A program made the translations under genes and the position numbers. Below the pieces are notes generated by a model. It was not told the DNA's origin. It was given only the letters and a program-made list of their open reading frames with translations, and did no database searches. Below, piece by piece: positions 53,459 through 61,376 of a stretch of 64,000 nt of DNA. This DNA comes from Komagataeibacter xylinus NBRC 15237 (lineage in GTDB: Bacteria > Pseudomonadota > Alphaproteobacteria > Acetobacterales > Acetobacteraceae), in NCBI RefSeq assembly GCF_001571345.1, contig NZ_BCTP01000004.1, forward strand, positions 104,049 through 168,048, written 5' to 3'. How positions within the stretch are numbered: the stretch's first letter is position 1; each line of letters starts with the position of its first letter.

Positions 53459-53940
53459 GGCATTCCTGATCGGTACATCGCAAGAAGGGCAACGATGCAG
53501 CACCACTATGGCGTGATGGTCTTTTTGACAACGCCCCTGATGGGCCGCATGGCATGCCGGGAGCAGACAGGCATAAAGAGACAAGAGGCTGCGTGCGTCA
53601 ACATTAAATACGATATATAATGTCTATTAATGCCCGGCGGCATGGGCGTACGGGGCTGGCAGGCTGCGCGGGTGGTGAATGCGGTGGGCAGGGATGCGTT
53701 ATTTTTTTCAGGGTCATTCCTGCATCATACGATCGTTTTCGTGCAATGGAGTGGTGCCTGTATTTTGCGGTTTAACAATGATTTTTCAATGGAGTGGTTA
53801 TATTTTGGCTTTCTGTTGTCCGGCTGTTTCATACGGCTCCGCGAGGGACAAGATTATAAAATACGATATTGACCGGATTATTTTATCATAATACGATAAT
53901 TGTCAGTATTTAACCCGCTGCCGCCGCCTTCCGGCATGCC
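53459..53940. other. 482-bp divergent regulatory region (metQ / porin)
   Basis: No gene is seen; the rather AT-rich right half contrasts with the coding DNA. It contains the palindrome described separately, a direct repeat of CAATGGAGTGGT followed by TATTTTG-like sequence (53744-53755 and 53787-53798), four copies of TACGAT (53609, 53728, 53862, 53892), and an outward dyad TTATC-N7-GATAA at 53883-53899 just before the porin gene. Confidence 0.55.
53601..53623. promoter_or_regulatory. 23-bp palindrome upstream of metQNI
   Basis: Arms ACATTAAATA and TATATAATGT around CGA pair at nine of ten positions. It lies about 145 bp before metQ and may overlap the metQNI promoter. It is a likely repressor site for methionine-responsive control, although the regulator is not in the window and no SAM riboswitch fold was recognised. 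Confidence 0.55.
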
Positions 53941-55647
53941 ATGTGGTGCATGAACATGATGTCCACCCTCCATTCAGCCACACGACTGGGGTCCCGGTAT
54001 ATGCGCGGGGGTGCCCTGTGCGTATCCGTGCTGGCGGCGCATGCAGCCCAGGCGGCGCCTGATCCGGCCGTGTCCGGCGGCAACGCGCCGGGGCAGCCGG
54101 AGCGCATGGTGGTGCACATGACCCAGCGCCCGCCTATCCTCACCTTTCCACATGCCAACCCGGTGGGGCAGCCCATCCGTATTGGCGGGCAGGAAAACCG
54201 CCGCAGCGGCCATCAGTATGACTGGGGCGTATTCAACCGTGGCAATGGCGAGGCCGCGGGCTTCGGGCCGGTGGGGCGGTATGGCGTCAGTCCCTGGGCC
54301 GAGGACTGGAGCAACCTGCGTGACCCCAAAAAGCATGATGACCTGTTCGATGCGCTGAAATACATTCCGCTCACCCGCAGCGGGAATGTGTGGATCAGCT
54401 TTTCGGGCGAGACGCGGCTGCGCAACTGGTTTGAAACCCGTCCCGCCCTGGGCACGCAGAAGCCCAATGATTCCGGCCGCTTTGGCGTGCGCAACCTGTA
54501 TGGCGCGGACCTGCATATTGGCGAGCACCTGCGGTTTTTCGGCCAGTTGGTCAATGCGGATGCAGGCGGGTGGGGCGGTTATGGCTATGGCTCGACCTAC
54601 CGCAAGCGGCTCGATGCCCAGCAGGCATTCGTCGAGGTGAAGTGGAACATGCTGGGCGCCAAAAGTGGCTTCATGTTCGGCCGCCAGCAGTTTCTCGATG
54701 CGCCATCGTACATGCTCTATGCACGCGAGACGCCCAACGTGCCGCTGTCATGGGATGGGTTCCGCGCCTATATGGTGTGGCAGCGCATCCGCATCGATGC
54801 ATGGGATTTCGTGCAGACCGATGACAGTGACCGGCGCATGTTCCACGATGTCGAGAATTATGCCAGCCGGCTTTACGGCTTCAATGCCACATGGGCACCG
54901 CCGGATTTCACCTTCATGGGCCAGAAGGGCTACTCCTTTGTCGATGCATTTTATATCGGCTACAAGCTCAATGGCTCGGCTGGCGCCATCGTGGGGCCGA
55001 AGGGCGCGGTCAACGGGTCGGACACGCGCAACAATTTCGGCATGCGCTGGCATGGCATTGCAGGCCCGATCGAATTCTCGGTGGGCGGCATATGGCAGGG
55101 CGGGGTGTTTCGTAACGCCAGCAACAACGCTCCGCGCGGGGTCAGCGCCTATGCCATCAACAGCACGGTGGGCTATCGCCTGCCCGACCAGTCGCTGCAT
55201 ACCTTCGCCGGTATCCAGACGGATGTATATTCCGGCGGCAATGCCTCGAAAAGCGGGGGCACGGTGGGCACCTATCTCTCGCCCTTTAACCCGCAGACCA
55301 ATTATCTTGACACCACGACCTACATGACCGGCTCGAACCTGATCAGCTTTGCGCCACTCGTGCGCATAACACCGTTCAAGTCCGTCAGCATCCAGTTCAA
55401 ATATCCGCTGTTCTGGCGCGATAGCGTGAATGACCCGGTTTACAAATCATCGGGTTACTACAAATTCGCGGGCAATTTCCGGGGGCGGTTCGTGGGCATG
55501 GCGCCACAGGTGTCAGTCGCGTGGCAGATCAATACCCATCTGTCATGGACGCAGTATGTCTCGCGGTTCATGACATCGCGCGCGCTCAATGAGGCGGGTG
55601 GCGCGAGCGGCACCTATTACCAGTCGAATCTGGTTTTCCGCTTCTGA
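53941..55647 (+). CDS. Outer-membrane porin of the alginate-export (AlgE-like) family
   Basis: 568 residues. A signal peptide ends HAAQA (about residue 37 from the first ATG); four in-frame ATGs within 20 bp and no clear ribosome site leave the start uncertain. After a linker, the beta-barrel begins near GNVWISFSGETRLRNWFE and has AFVEVKWNM, FGRQQFLD and the closing aromatic YQSNLVFRF. This is the alginate_exp pattern, whose members also include porins for other anionic compounds. No alginate genes are nearby, so an anionic-solute or exopolymer role is open. Confidence 0.8.
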   Translation: MWCMNMMSTLHSATRLGSRYMRGGALCVSVLAAHAAQAAPDPAVSGGNAPGQPERMVVHMTQRPPILTFPHANPVGQPIRIGGQENRRSGHQYDWGVFNRGNGEAAGFGPVGRYGVSPWAEDWSNLRDPKKHDDLFDALKYIPLTRSGNVWISFSGETRLRNWFETRPALGTQKPNDSGRFGVRNLYGADLHIGEHLRFFGQLVNADAGGWGGYGYGSTYRKRLDAQQAFVEVKWNMLGAKSGFMFGRQQFLDAPSYMLYARETPNVPLSWDGFRAYMVWQRIRIDAWDFVQTDDSDRRMFHDVENYASRLYGFNATWAPPDFTFMGQKGYSFVDAFYIGYKLNGSAGAIVGPKGAVNGSDTRNNFGMRWHGIAGPIEFSVGGIWQGGVFRNASNNAPRGVSAYAINSTVGYRLPDQSLHTFAGIQTDVYSGGNASKSGGTVGTYLSPFNPQTNYLDTTTYMTGSNLISFAPLVRITPFKSVSIQFKYPLFWRDSVNDPVYKSSGYYKFAGNFRGRFVGMAPQVSVAWQINTHLSWTQYVSRFMTSRALNEAGGASGTYYQSNLVFRF

Positions 55648-55648
55648 A

Positions 55649-55676
55649 CACGGGCAGCCACGCTGTGCTGCCCGTG
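55649..55676. terminator. Bidirectional hairpin between the porin and a small membrane-protein gene
   Basis: Perfect 10-bp inverted repeat CACGGGCAGC and GCTGCCCGTG around an 8-base loop, starting 1 bp after the porin stop and lying 10 bp from the convergent gene's stop. No long T-run, so termination efficiency is uncertain. Confidence 0.6.
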
Positions 55677-55686
55677 CCCACGGGGT

Positions 55687-55938
55687 TTATTCAGCCGATT
55701 TGCGGCCAAAGATGAAGCTGGCCAGCGAGGCGGCAAGCAGGAACATCATCCCGTAAACCTTGCACGAGGTCGGGATCTTGTTCTCATGCAGCGTGACCTC
55801 GCCCTTCAGGCTGGCCAGGTGTTCGGCAATCTGCTTGTGCAGGTCGGCCTTGTGCTGGTGCAGCGTGCCCTCAAGGTGCCTGGCAATTTCCTGCACGTCT
55901 TCGGGGCTGAGTTTGCGGAGGGTTTCAGCAGCGCTCAT
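55687..55938 (-). CDS. Small C-tail-anchored membrane protein, unknown function
   Basis: 83 residues. An amphipathic charged N-terminal part (about 1-52) has KLSPEDVQEIARHLEGTLHQ and alternating Lys, His and Glu, likely helical. A single C-terminal membrane helix follows (YGMMFLLAASLASFIFG), ending RKSAE. This suggests a cytoplasmic helical domain anchored in the inner membrane. It is isolated between convergent and divergent genes. Family not recognised; codon use and a plausible ribosome site support a real gene. Confidence 0.65.
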   Translation of the reverse strand: MSAAETLRKLSPEDVQEIARHLEGTLHQHKADLHKQIAEHLASLKGEVTLHENKIPTSCKVYGMMFLLAASLASFIFGRKSAE

Positions 55939-56147
55939 GGTCTGTTCCAGTCCTGTTTTTTATTAAAAACATCGCTCCGATCGTCTTCGTCGGGCGTAAC
56001 GACTTACATGTCGGTCGGGATATAGGGGTTTTCAAGGGAGATGCCTGGCAGGGCAGGGCTGCGTGGGCACGGAATTATGAGCACGCAGCCCCTGCGCGCA
56101 GGCTATGCTTGCAGCCCTGACGCATAAAGATAAGGGAGCAGGCCAGC

Positions 56148-56936
56148 GTGCTGCTTGATGTGATTGAACATGGACCAAAGGACGGCACGAACACCCTGCC
56201 GCCCGTGGTCTTTCTGCATGGGCTGTTCGGGCGGGCGCGCAATTTCGGGTTTTTCCAGCGCCGCCTTGCAGCGAACCGCCGCATCCTTGCCCTTGACCTG
56301 CGCAACCATGGCAGCAGCCCGCATGGACCGATGGATTACCCCGCCATGGCAGCCGACGTGCGCGAAACGCTGGCCGCGCATGACGCGCTGCCCGCAACGG
56401 TTATCGGGCATTCCATGGGGGGCAAGGTGGCGATGATGCTGGCGTTGCAATCTCCTGCCTGCGTGCATGCCCTGCTTGTGGCCGATATTGCGCCGGCGCA
56501 GGGTGGTCATGCGCATTCCGGCGCGATCGCTTCAGGGCTGGCCGGGCTGCATTTTCCGCCCACGCTCACCTTGAGCGAGGCCGATGCCTGGCTTGCTCCC
56601 GTCATTGCCGAAAAGCCGGTGCGCGACATGATGAAGCAGAACATCGTGCTCGGCGCCAACCCGCACTGGCAGATCGGGCTTGGGCAGATCGTGGCGGGCA
56701 TGGCGCAGGTGGTGGGCTGGCCCACCCTGCCACCGGGCATGCAGTATGATGGCCCGGTGCTGTTTGTGGCGGGTGGGGCTTCACCCTATGTCAAACCCCG
56801 TGATTACCCGCTCATGCGCCAGCTTTTTCCCCATTACCGGCTGGTGCGGCTGAAAGGGGCCGGGCACTGGCTGCATGCCGAGCAGCCATGGGAATTCCTG
56901 CGCGTGGTCGAGGAATTCCTGCGCGTGACAGGGTAG
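56148..56936 (+). CDS. Alpha/beta-hydrolase, YbfF-like esterase
   Basis: 262 residues from a GTG. Hydrolase features: oxyanion region VVFLHGLFGRARNF, LDLRNHGSSPH, nucleophile elbow GHSMGG with Ser89, and the catalytic His in LKGAGHWLHAEQP near the C-terminus. The pattern HGLFG...RNF, DLRNHG is typical of YbfF/acyl-CoA-esterase relatives that cleave short acyl esters. It is convergent with the secreted lipase gene 8 bp away. Natural substrate unknown. Confidence 0.9.
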   Translation: MLLDVIEHGPKDGTNTLPPVVFLHGLFGRARNFGFFQRRLAANRRILALDLRNHGSSPHGPMDYPAMAADVRETLAAHDALPATVIGHSMGGKVAMMLALQSPACVHALLVADIAPAQGGHAHSGAIASGLAGLHFPPTLTLSEADAWLAPVIAEKPVRDMMKQNIVLGANPHWQIGLGQIVAGMAQVVGWPTLPPGMQYDGPVLFVAGGASPYVKPRDYPLMRQLFPHYRLVRLKGAGHWLHAEQPWEFLRVVEEFLRVTG

Positions 56937-56944
56937 GGAGAACC

Positions 56945-58126
56945 TTACTGCGGCACCGGCGTGCATTGCGGCGTAACCGGCTGGCCCGCCATGACTGCCT
57001 GCGTAAAGGCTGCGGAATCCGGTAGCGAGGCGTTGACGGTCTGTGAATGGTCCAGCCCTTTGTACAGATGTGCCTGAACCGTGCTGCCTGCCGCACAGGC
57101 CGCCCTGACCAGCGAGAGCTGCAGCATGGGCGGCACGTCATGGTCATCGGTGCCCGTGCCCACGAACAGGGGCTGGGCCAGCTTGAGGGTGGGATACGCC
57201 ATCGCCGCAAATGCCGGGCCCAGCGCCTTGGGGAAGTCGGGTTGCAGGGCGTTGGGCAGGGTCAGCCCTTCATCCTTTATCTTCTGCTCCATGTCGCCCA
57301 CGCAGGTGGTTGATGCGGCGTGGTAGGCGGCCATGGCGCGGGGCGTGAAGGCTTCCTCGGGGTGGAAGGCAGGGTCACGCGCGGCAAGCGAAGCGCCGAG
57401 ATAGAGCATGTAGACGACAAGCGGGTCATATTTTGCAGGCCCTGCCGCGTGGGCGGCGGCGGTCAGTTGCGCGCCGAGTTCAGGCGTAAAATAGGGCACG
57501 CCGGTGGCCACCGTGCCGCGGATATTCACATCCGGCGCATAGGTGGCGGCAAATGCCGCTGCCGCAAACGCCGCCCCGCCGCCCTGCGACTGGCCCACGA
57601 TCATGACCGTGTTGCGCAGCCCCGGCACCGCAGCGACAGCGGCACGCACGCCATCAAGCACGTTATACGCCTCGGCGCGTGTATCGAGGTAAGGATGCAC
57701 CCCCGGCGTGCCAAGCCCCTGGTAGTCGGTGGCCACCACGGCGAAGCCCCGCTTCATCCACGCGGCCAGATATGTGCTGTTGCGCGCGCTATAGGGGTGC
57801 AGCGAGGGCGTGCAGCCCTGCCCGATGCCCACGGTGCCATGCGCCCAGGCTACGATGGGCCACCCGCCCGCAGGCGGCTTGCCCGGCGGCAGGATGACTT
57901 CCGCCGTAACGGGCACCGTGCCCCTGCCGGTTACGCCATCGGTTGAAAGATAGGTCATGCGCAGGGCACGGCCCGCATCGGGCAGGCTCAGGGCCGGGGC
58001 CAGCGGGGCCGTGCCGACAGGCGTGCCGGGGCTTGCGGGGGTTTCAGCCGCGCGGGCGTGCAGGGCAGGGCTGGCCAGGCACAGGCTGGCCATGAGCGTG
58101 CCAAGGATTCGGGCAGGCAGGGTCAT
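56945..58126 (-). CDS. Secreted alpha/beta-hydrolase of the secretory lipase family
   Basis: 393 residues. A signal peptide ends ALHARA (about residue 26). The mature enzyme contains VAWAHGTVGIGQGCTPS, VVATDYQGLGTPGVHPYLD and the nucleophile motif GQSQGGGAAFAAA. Acid and base are expected in FVGTGTDDHDVPP and KGLDHSQTVNAS. This is the LIP-type family of fungal secreted lipases and bacterial relatives. Paired cysteines (CTPS and TTCVGD, AACAAG and QCTP) suggest a periplasmic or extracellular enzyme. Substrate unknown. Confidence 0.85.
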   Translation of the reverse strand: MTLPARILGTLMASLCLASPALHARAAETPASPGTPVGTAPLAPALSLPDAGRALRMTYLSTDGVTGRGTVPVTAEVILPPGKPPAGGWPIVAWAHGTVGIGQGCTPSLHPYSARNSTYLAAWMKRGFAVVATDYQGLGTPGVHPYLDTRAEAYNVLDGVRAAVAAVPGLRNTVMIVGQSQGGGAAFAAAAFAATYAPDVNIRGTVATGVPYFTPELGAQLTAAAHAAGPAKYDPLVVYMLYLGASLAARDPAFHPEEAFTPRAMAAYHAASTTCVGDMEQKIKDEGLTLPNALQPDFPKALGPAFAAMAYPTLKLAQPLFVGTGTDDHDVPPMLQLSLVRAACAAGSTVQAHLYKGLDHSQTVNASLPDSAAFTQAVMAGQPVTPQCTPVPQ

Positions 58127-58362
58127 GTCGGGATCAGTCTTTCATGGGGGCTGCGGGAGCTGTTGCGGCATTTGCCCTATCGGGTTCATATTTCCAGCCC
58201 ATCACGGCGCTGTAAAGCGGCAGGCGGCAATAAAGGCGGCCTGCCCGGCCCGGGGCATGCCTGCCCCTGCGGTAAAAGCATGCAGTTTCCCGACAGAATG
58301 CCGGTAAAAACCTGACACTGGTGCGGAAAAAGGGTGGCGACCCGCCGGAGGAGAAGAAAACA

Positions 58363-59037
58363 GTGCTGTTCAATCAGAATAAATTTCATTCCGATGGCAG
58401 GCCCCGATATTTTCCCGGCAATACGGTCATCTGCCACCTGCTCCGCGATAGTGCGTTTTTCCACGCCATGCTCGATCTGCACGACCAGATGAGCCAGTTC
58501 GATTTTGCCGCCAAAATCGCGCTTCTGCCGCCTTCAAGCTATCACATGACGGTTTTTGACGGGCTGAACAACACCCGCCGGGGCAAGCGCACATGGCCGC
58601 GCGACCTGGCCTGCGATACCCCCATGCCGCAATGCGATGCATGGGTTGGTGAGAGGCTCCGGGCCTTTCCCGGCAGGCTGCCCAATCCCCTGCGCATGCG
58701 CCCCGCGCGGCCGGACCCGCTGCGCGACAGGCAGGGCTGCCGCATCCGGCTTGAAGCGGTGGACCGTGAGGGCGCTACCGCGCTCCGCCATTTTCGCGCC
58801 AGCCTTGCCTCCCATCTGGGCATGCATGATGCCGGGTTGGACCGGTATGTTTTTCACACCACCATCGGCTACAGGATCGAGGGCTTTACCGCGCGCGAAG
58901 CGCGTGAATATACGGATGTGATGGTGCGGTTTCAGGGCCGGATGGCCGCGCGCCTGCCCGAAATCGATCTCGGCCCGCCAGAATTCTGCCTGTTTGATGA
59001 CATGCACGCCTATCACCGCCAGTTCCTTGTGGCGTAA
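58363..59037 (+). CDS. DUF1868-like protein of the 2H phosphoesterase superfamily
   Basis: About 224 residues from a GTG placed eight bases after GGAGGAG; an upstream GTG at 58321 would start without a ribosome site. Two HxTx motifs are spaced as in 2H phosphoesterases: His61-Met-Thr63 (SSYHMTVFDG) and His165-Thr-Thr167 (YVFHTTIGY). Such enzymes act on cyclic phosphates or 2'-5' bonds in RNA or nucleotides. The surrounding sequence PGNTVICHL and FCLFDDMHAYH resembles DUF1868 proteins, whose function is not established. Confidence 0.8.
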   Translation: MLFNQNKFHSDGRPRYFPGNTVICHLLRDSAFFHAMLDLHDQMSQFDFAAKIALLPPSSYHMTVFDGLNNTRRGKRTWPRDLACDTPMPQCDAWVGERLRAFPGRLPNPLRMRPARPDPLRDRQGCRIRLEAVDREGATALRHFRASLASHLGMHDAGLDRYVFHTTIGYRIEGFTAREAREYTDVMVRFQGRMAARLPEIDLGPPEFCLFDDMHAYHRQFLVA

Positions 59038-59119
59038 CCGCAAGCCGTTTTGCCCTTCCTCGCATCTTGAATATGCGTAATACCCTGCGGCATGATGGGA
59101 ATGCCCACAAGGAGATTGC

Positions 59120-59755
59120 ATGAAGCCCGACGCCCCTGACGATCAGCCAAAGCCCGGCCTGCGCGAACGCAAGCAGGCGCGGGCGCGCAATACGCTGATT
59201 GCCGAGGCAATGCGGCTGTTCTCCGCCAAGGGATATGACGAGACGACGGTGGACGAGATTGCCGATGCGGCGGAAGTCTCGCGCCGCACCCTGTTCCGCA
59301 TGTTCGAGACCAAGGGCGACATCGTGCTGGCCTGGACGCGCGGCATGACCCAGACCCTGACCGAGGCCCTCGCGGCCTGCCCGGCCGACATGCCCCCCGC
59401 CGATGCGATGATGCACGCCTTCACCTCGCTCGTGCCGCGCATCGCGGCCAACCGGCAGGATACCTATGCCTTTGTATTCCTGATTGAAAAAACGCCCTCG
59501 CTCCAGACCGTAAGCCTGCAGAAATACGGCAAGTGGGAAGACTGCCTGGCAGACGGTCTGGCGAGGCGCATTGCCGAGCGCAAGAACCGCAAGACCGCCG
59601 CCCGCCTCATGGCGCGCTGTGGCATCGCCATTTTTCGCACGGCACTTGATGAGTGGATCAGGCTGAAAGGCCGCCCGGCGCTGGTGCCGCTGCTACAGAA
59701 CACCTACGCGCTGCAGTCCTCGCTCTGGGTCGCACCCGTTCTGGCTGAACCATAA
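59120..59755 (+). CDS. TetR-family transcriptional regulator
   Basis: 211 residues with AAGGAG before the ATG. The N-terminal three-helix domain is LIAEAMRLFSAKGYDETTVDEI in pieces, with VSRRTLFRMFETKGDIV as the recognition-helix region. The C-terminal ligand domain is helical and not diagnostic (AtuR/MftR-like shape). The neighbours are the 2H phosphoesterase gene upstream, co-directional, and the second NDH-2 convergent downstream. Its targets are not evident. Confidence 0.9.
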   Translation: MKPDAPDDQPKPGLRERKQARARNTLIAEAMRLFSAKGYDETTVDEIADAAEVSRRTLFRMFETKGDIVLAWTRGMTQTLTEALAACPADMPPADAMMHAFTSLVPRIAANRQDTYAFVFLIEKTPSLQTVSLQKYGKWEDCLADGLARRIAERKNRKTAARLMARCGIAIFRTALDEWIRLKGRPALVPLLQNTYALQSSLWVAPVLAEP

Positions 59756-59760
59756 AAGAA

Positions 59761-59787
59761 AGGGCGGGGCCTGATGGCTCCCGCCCT
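59761..59787 (+). terminator. GC-rich hairpin after the TetR gene
   Basis: AGGGCGGG and CCCGCCCT pair perfectly, and the interior GCC/GGC extends the stem with a one-base bulge. It begins 5 bp after the TetR stop. There is no T-run immediately after, but a palindromic repeat copy follows within 15 bp. Confidence 0.6.
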
Positions 59788-59799
59788 GCTGGCATGGCA

Positions 59800-59882
59800 A
59801 TCATAAGAAAGTTTTTGGTGAAGCTTTTTTCAAAAAGCTTCAGGAAAGGCCGCCTTTGGGAAAAAGGACGGCCCCCCGAAAC
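59800..59882 (+). repeat. Nested-palindrome intergenic repeat, copy 9
   Basis: It includes the upstream flank ATCATAAGAAAGTTTTTGG, the first hairpin GAAGCTTTTTTCAAAAAGCTTC and a diverged second hairpin (GGCCGCCTTTGGG with AAAAAGGACGGCC). It lies between convergent TetR and NDH-2 genes. Confidence 0.8.
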
Positions 59883-59891
59883 CTGTATGCT

Positions 59892-61172
59892 TCAGTCAAG
59901 CCGCACGGAAGGCCGCACGAACACGTCCAGCCAGTCCACCAGGCACGACATGGTGCCCCGGAACACGCCATAGAGTTCAAACTGGTGCTGGCGATACAGC
60001 ATGAGATGCACCATGCGCGCGGTAATGCCACGCAGCCAGCCGCCGCCAAACACGCGCCCGCCGGGGAAGGTGCCCCAGCCGTTATAGTCGCCAAGCGCAA
60101 CAACCGCGCCCTTGTTGTAGAAGGCGAAAGGCGGCAGCGCCTTGCCGCCAATCCAGGCAGGCATGTAGCGGGCCAGGTGATGGGCCTGCTGGCGGGCGGC
60201 CTGTGCGGTGGGGGCCACGGGTTTTTCAGCAATGAAGGCGCAGTCACCCATGGCGAAGATGCTGTCATCTTCCACGAGTTGCAGCGTGGGCCGCACTTCA
60301 AGCTGGCCCGAGCGCGACAGCTTGAGTTCACCAAACTTGCGTGTCACGTCAGGAGCCTTAACGCCAGCCGCCCACACGCGCAGGGTGGCGGGAATGCGGG
60401 TGCCGTCCTTGAGCATGAAGCCTTTTTCATCCGCACCGCTGACCATGGCCGAGGTCTGGACCTTCACGCCAATCGCCTCAAGCTCCTTCTGCGCCGCAGC
60501 CGATACTGCCTCGGGGAAGGCGGGCAGGATGCGCGGCCCTGCCTCAAGCAGGGTAATGTTCAGCTTGGGCGGCTTCTTGCCAAAGCTGTAGAGCGAGGCG
60601 AGGTCAAGCGCCTTGTGCAGTTCGGCGGCAAGCTGCGTGCCGGTGGCGCCACCGCCTACAATGGCGATGTCAAGCTGCTCGTTATTGCCGAACGCCTTGA
60701 GCAGTTCCATGCGGAAGCGGTCGTTGAAGCCATTGGCATCGACAAGGTTGTCAATGAACAGGCAGTGCTCGGCCACGCCGGGCGTGCCGAAATCATTGGC
60801 GCGGCTGCCGATCGACAGCACCAGCGCGTCATATTCCAGCTTGCGTTCATCAAGGATCACCTCGCCCGTGGGCTCGACAACCGGGGCAAGCGTAATGGTC
60901 TTGGCCTTGCGGTCCATGCCCGAAATCTCACCGGGCCAGAATTCAAAATGATGGCGGCTCGCCTGCGACAGGAAGCTGATGCGGTCATTCTCGTTGGCGG
61001 CGGTGCCTGCGGCAAAGCAGTGCAGCATGGGCTTCCACACATGCGCGAAGCTTTTATCGACCAGCGTGATTTCAGCCTGGCCAGATCTGCCGATCTTGTC
61101 ACCCAGCCGGGTTGCCAGCGCCAGACCCGCCACGCCACCGCCTACGATTACGACCCGAAACTTTTGTGCCAT
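59892..61172 (-). CDS. ndh: Type II NADH:quinone oxidoreductase (NDH-2), paralogue 2
   Basis: 426 residues with AAGAGG before the ATG. The same architecture as the protein at 49668-50954: IVGGGVAGLALATRLG, AIVGGGATGTQLAAELH, FAMGDCAFIAEKPVAPTAQAA and the membrane-associated tail ending VRPSVRLD. Differences cluster at about residues 100-130, 165-175 and 380-400. It lies 204 bp downstream of an ExaC-type aldehyde dehydrogenase on the same strand and may be partly co-expressed with it, which would couple NADH from acetaldehyde oxidation to the respiratory chain. Confidence 0.94.
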   Translation of the reverse strand: MAQKFRVVIVGGGVAGLALATRLGDKIGRSGQAEITLVDKSFAHVWKPMLHCFAAGTAANENDRISFLSQASRHHFEFWPGEISGMDRKAKTITLAPVVEPTGEVILDERKLEYDALVLSIGSRANDFGTPGVAEHCLFIDNLVDANGFNDRFRMELLKAFGNNEQLDIAIVGGGATGTQLAAELHKALDLASLYSFGKKPPKLNITLLEAGPRILPAFPEAVSAAAQKELEAIGVKVQTSAMVSGADEKGFMLKDGTRIPATLRVWAAGVKAPDVTRKFGELKLSRSGQLEVRPTLQLVEDDSIFAMGDCAFIAEKPVAPTAQAARQQAHHLARYMPAWIGGKALPPFAFYNKGAVVALGDYNGWGTFPGGRVFGGGWLRGITARMVHLMLYRQHQFELYGVFRGTMSCLVDWLDVFVRPSVRLD

Positions 61173-61376
61173 CCTATGCCTCTTTTTTACTTCTGCCGCA
61201 CAGTGTCCCGGTCCCGTGGGAAAAACCCTGTCGCATATCCTGAAATATCAAAAACTGTCCTGCCGCGGGCCCGACGCGAATGGCCCGGACAATGGGGTGC
61301 GGCGGCCGACCCGGTAAACCAGCCCGACCGCCGCGCCCTGCCTTGGGGGCTATTGGGTTTTCACCCCCTCAGCGGA

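Noticed and set aside
53459..53600. SAM riboswitch upstream of metQ
   Set aside because: No SAM-I, SAM-II or related conserved core was recognised; the palindrome is the better regulatory candidate.
58134..58195. Short minus-strand frame ending MGWKYEPDRANAATAPAAPMKD just upstream of the secreted lipase gene
   Set aside because: The C-terminus looks protein-like, but there is no upstream signal, ribosome site or plausible full-length start, so it may be a decayed gene rather than a coding sequence.
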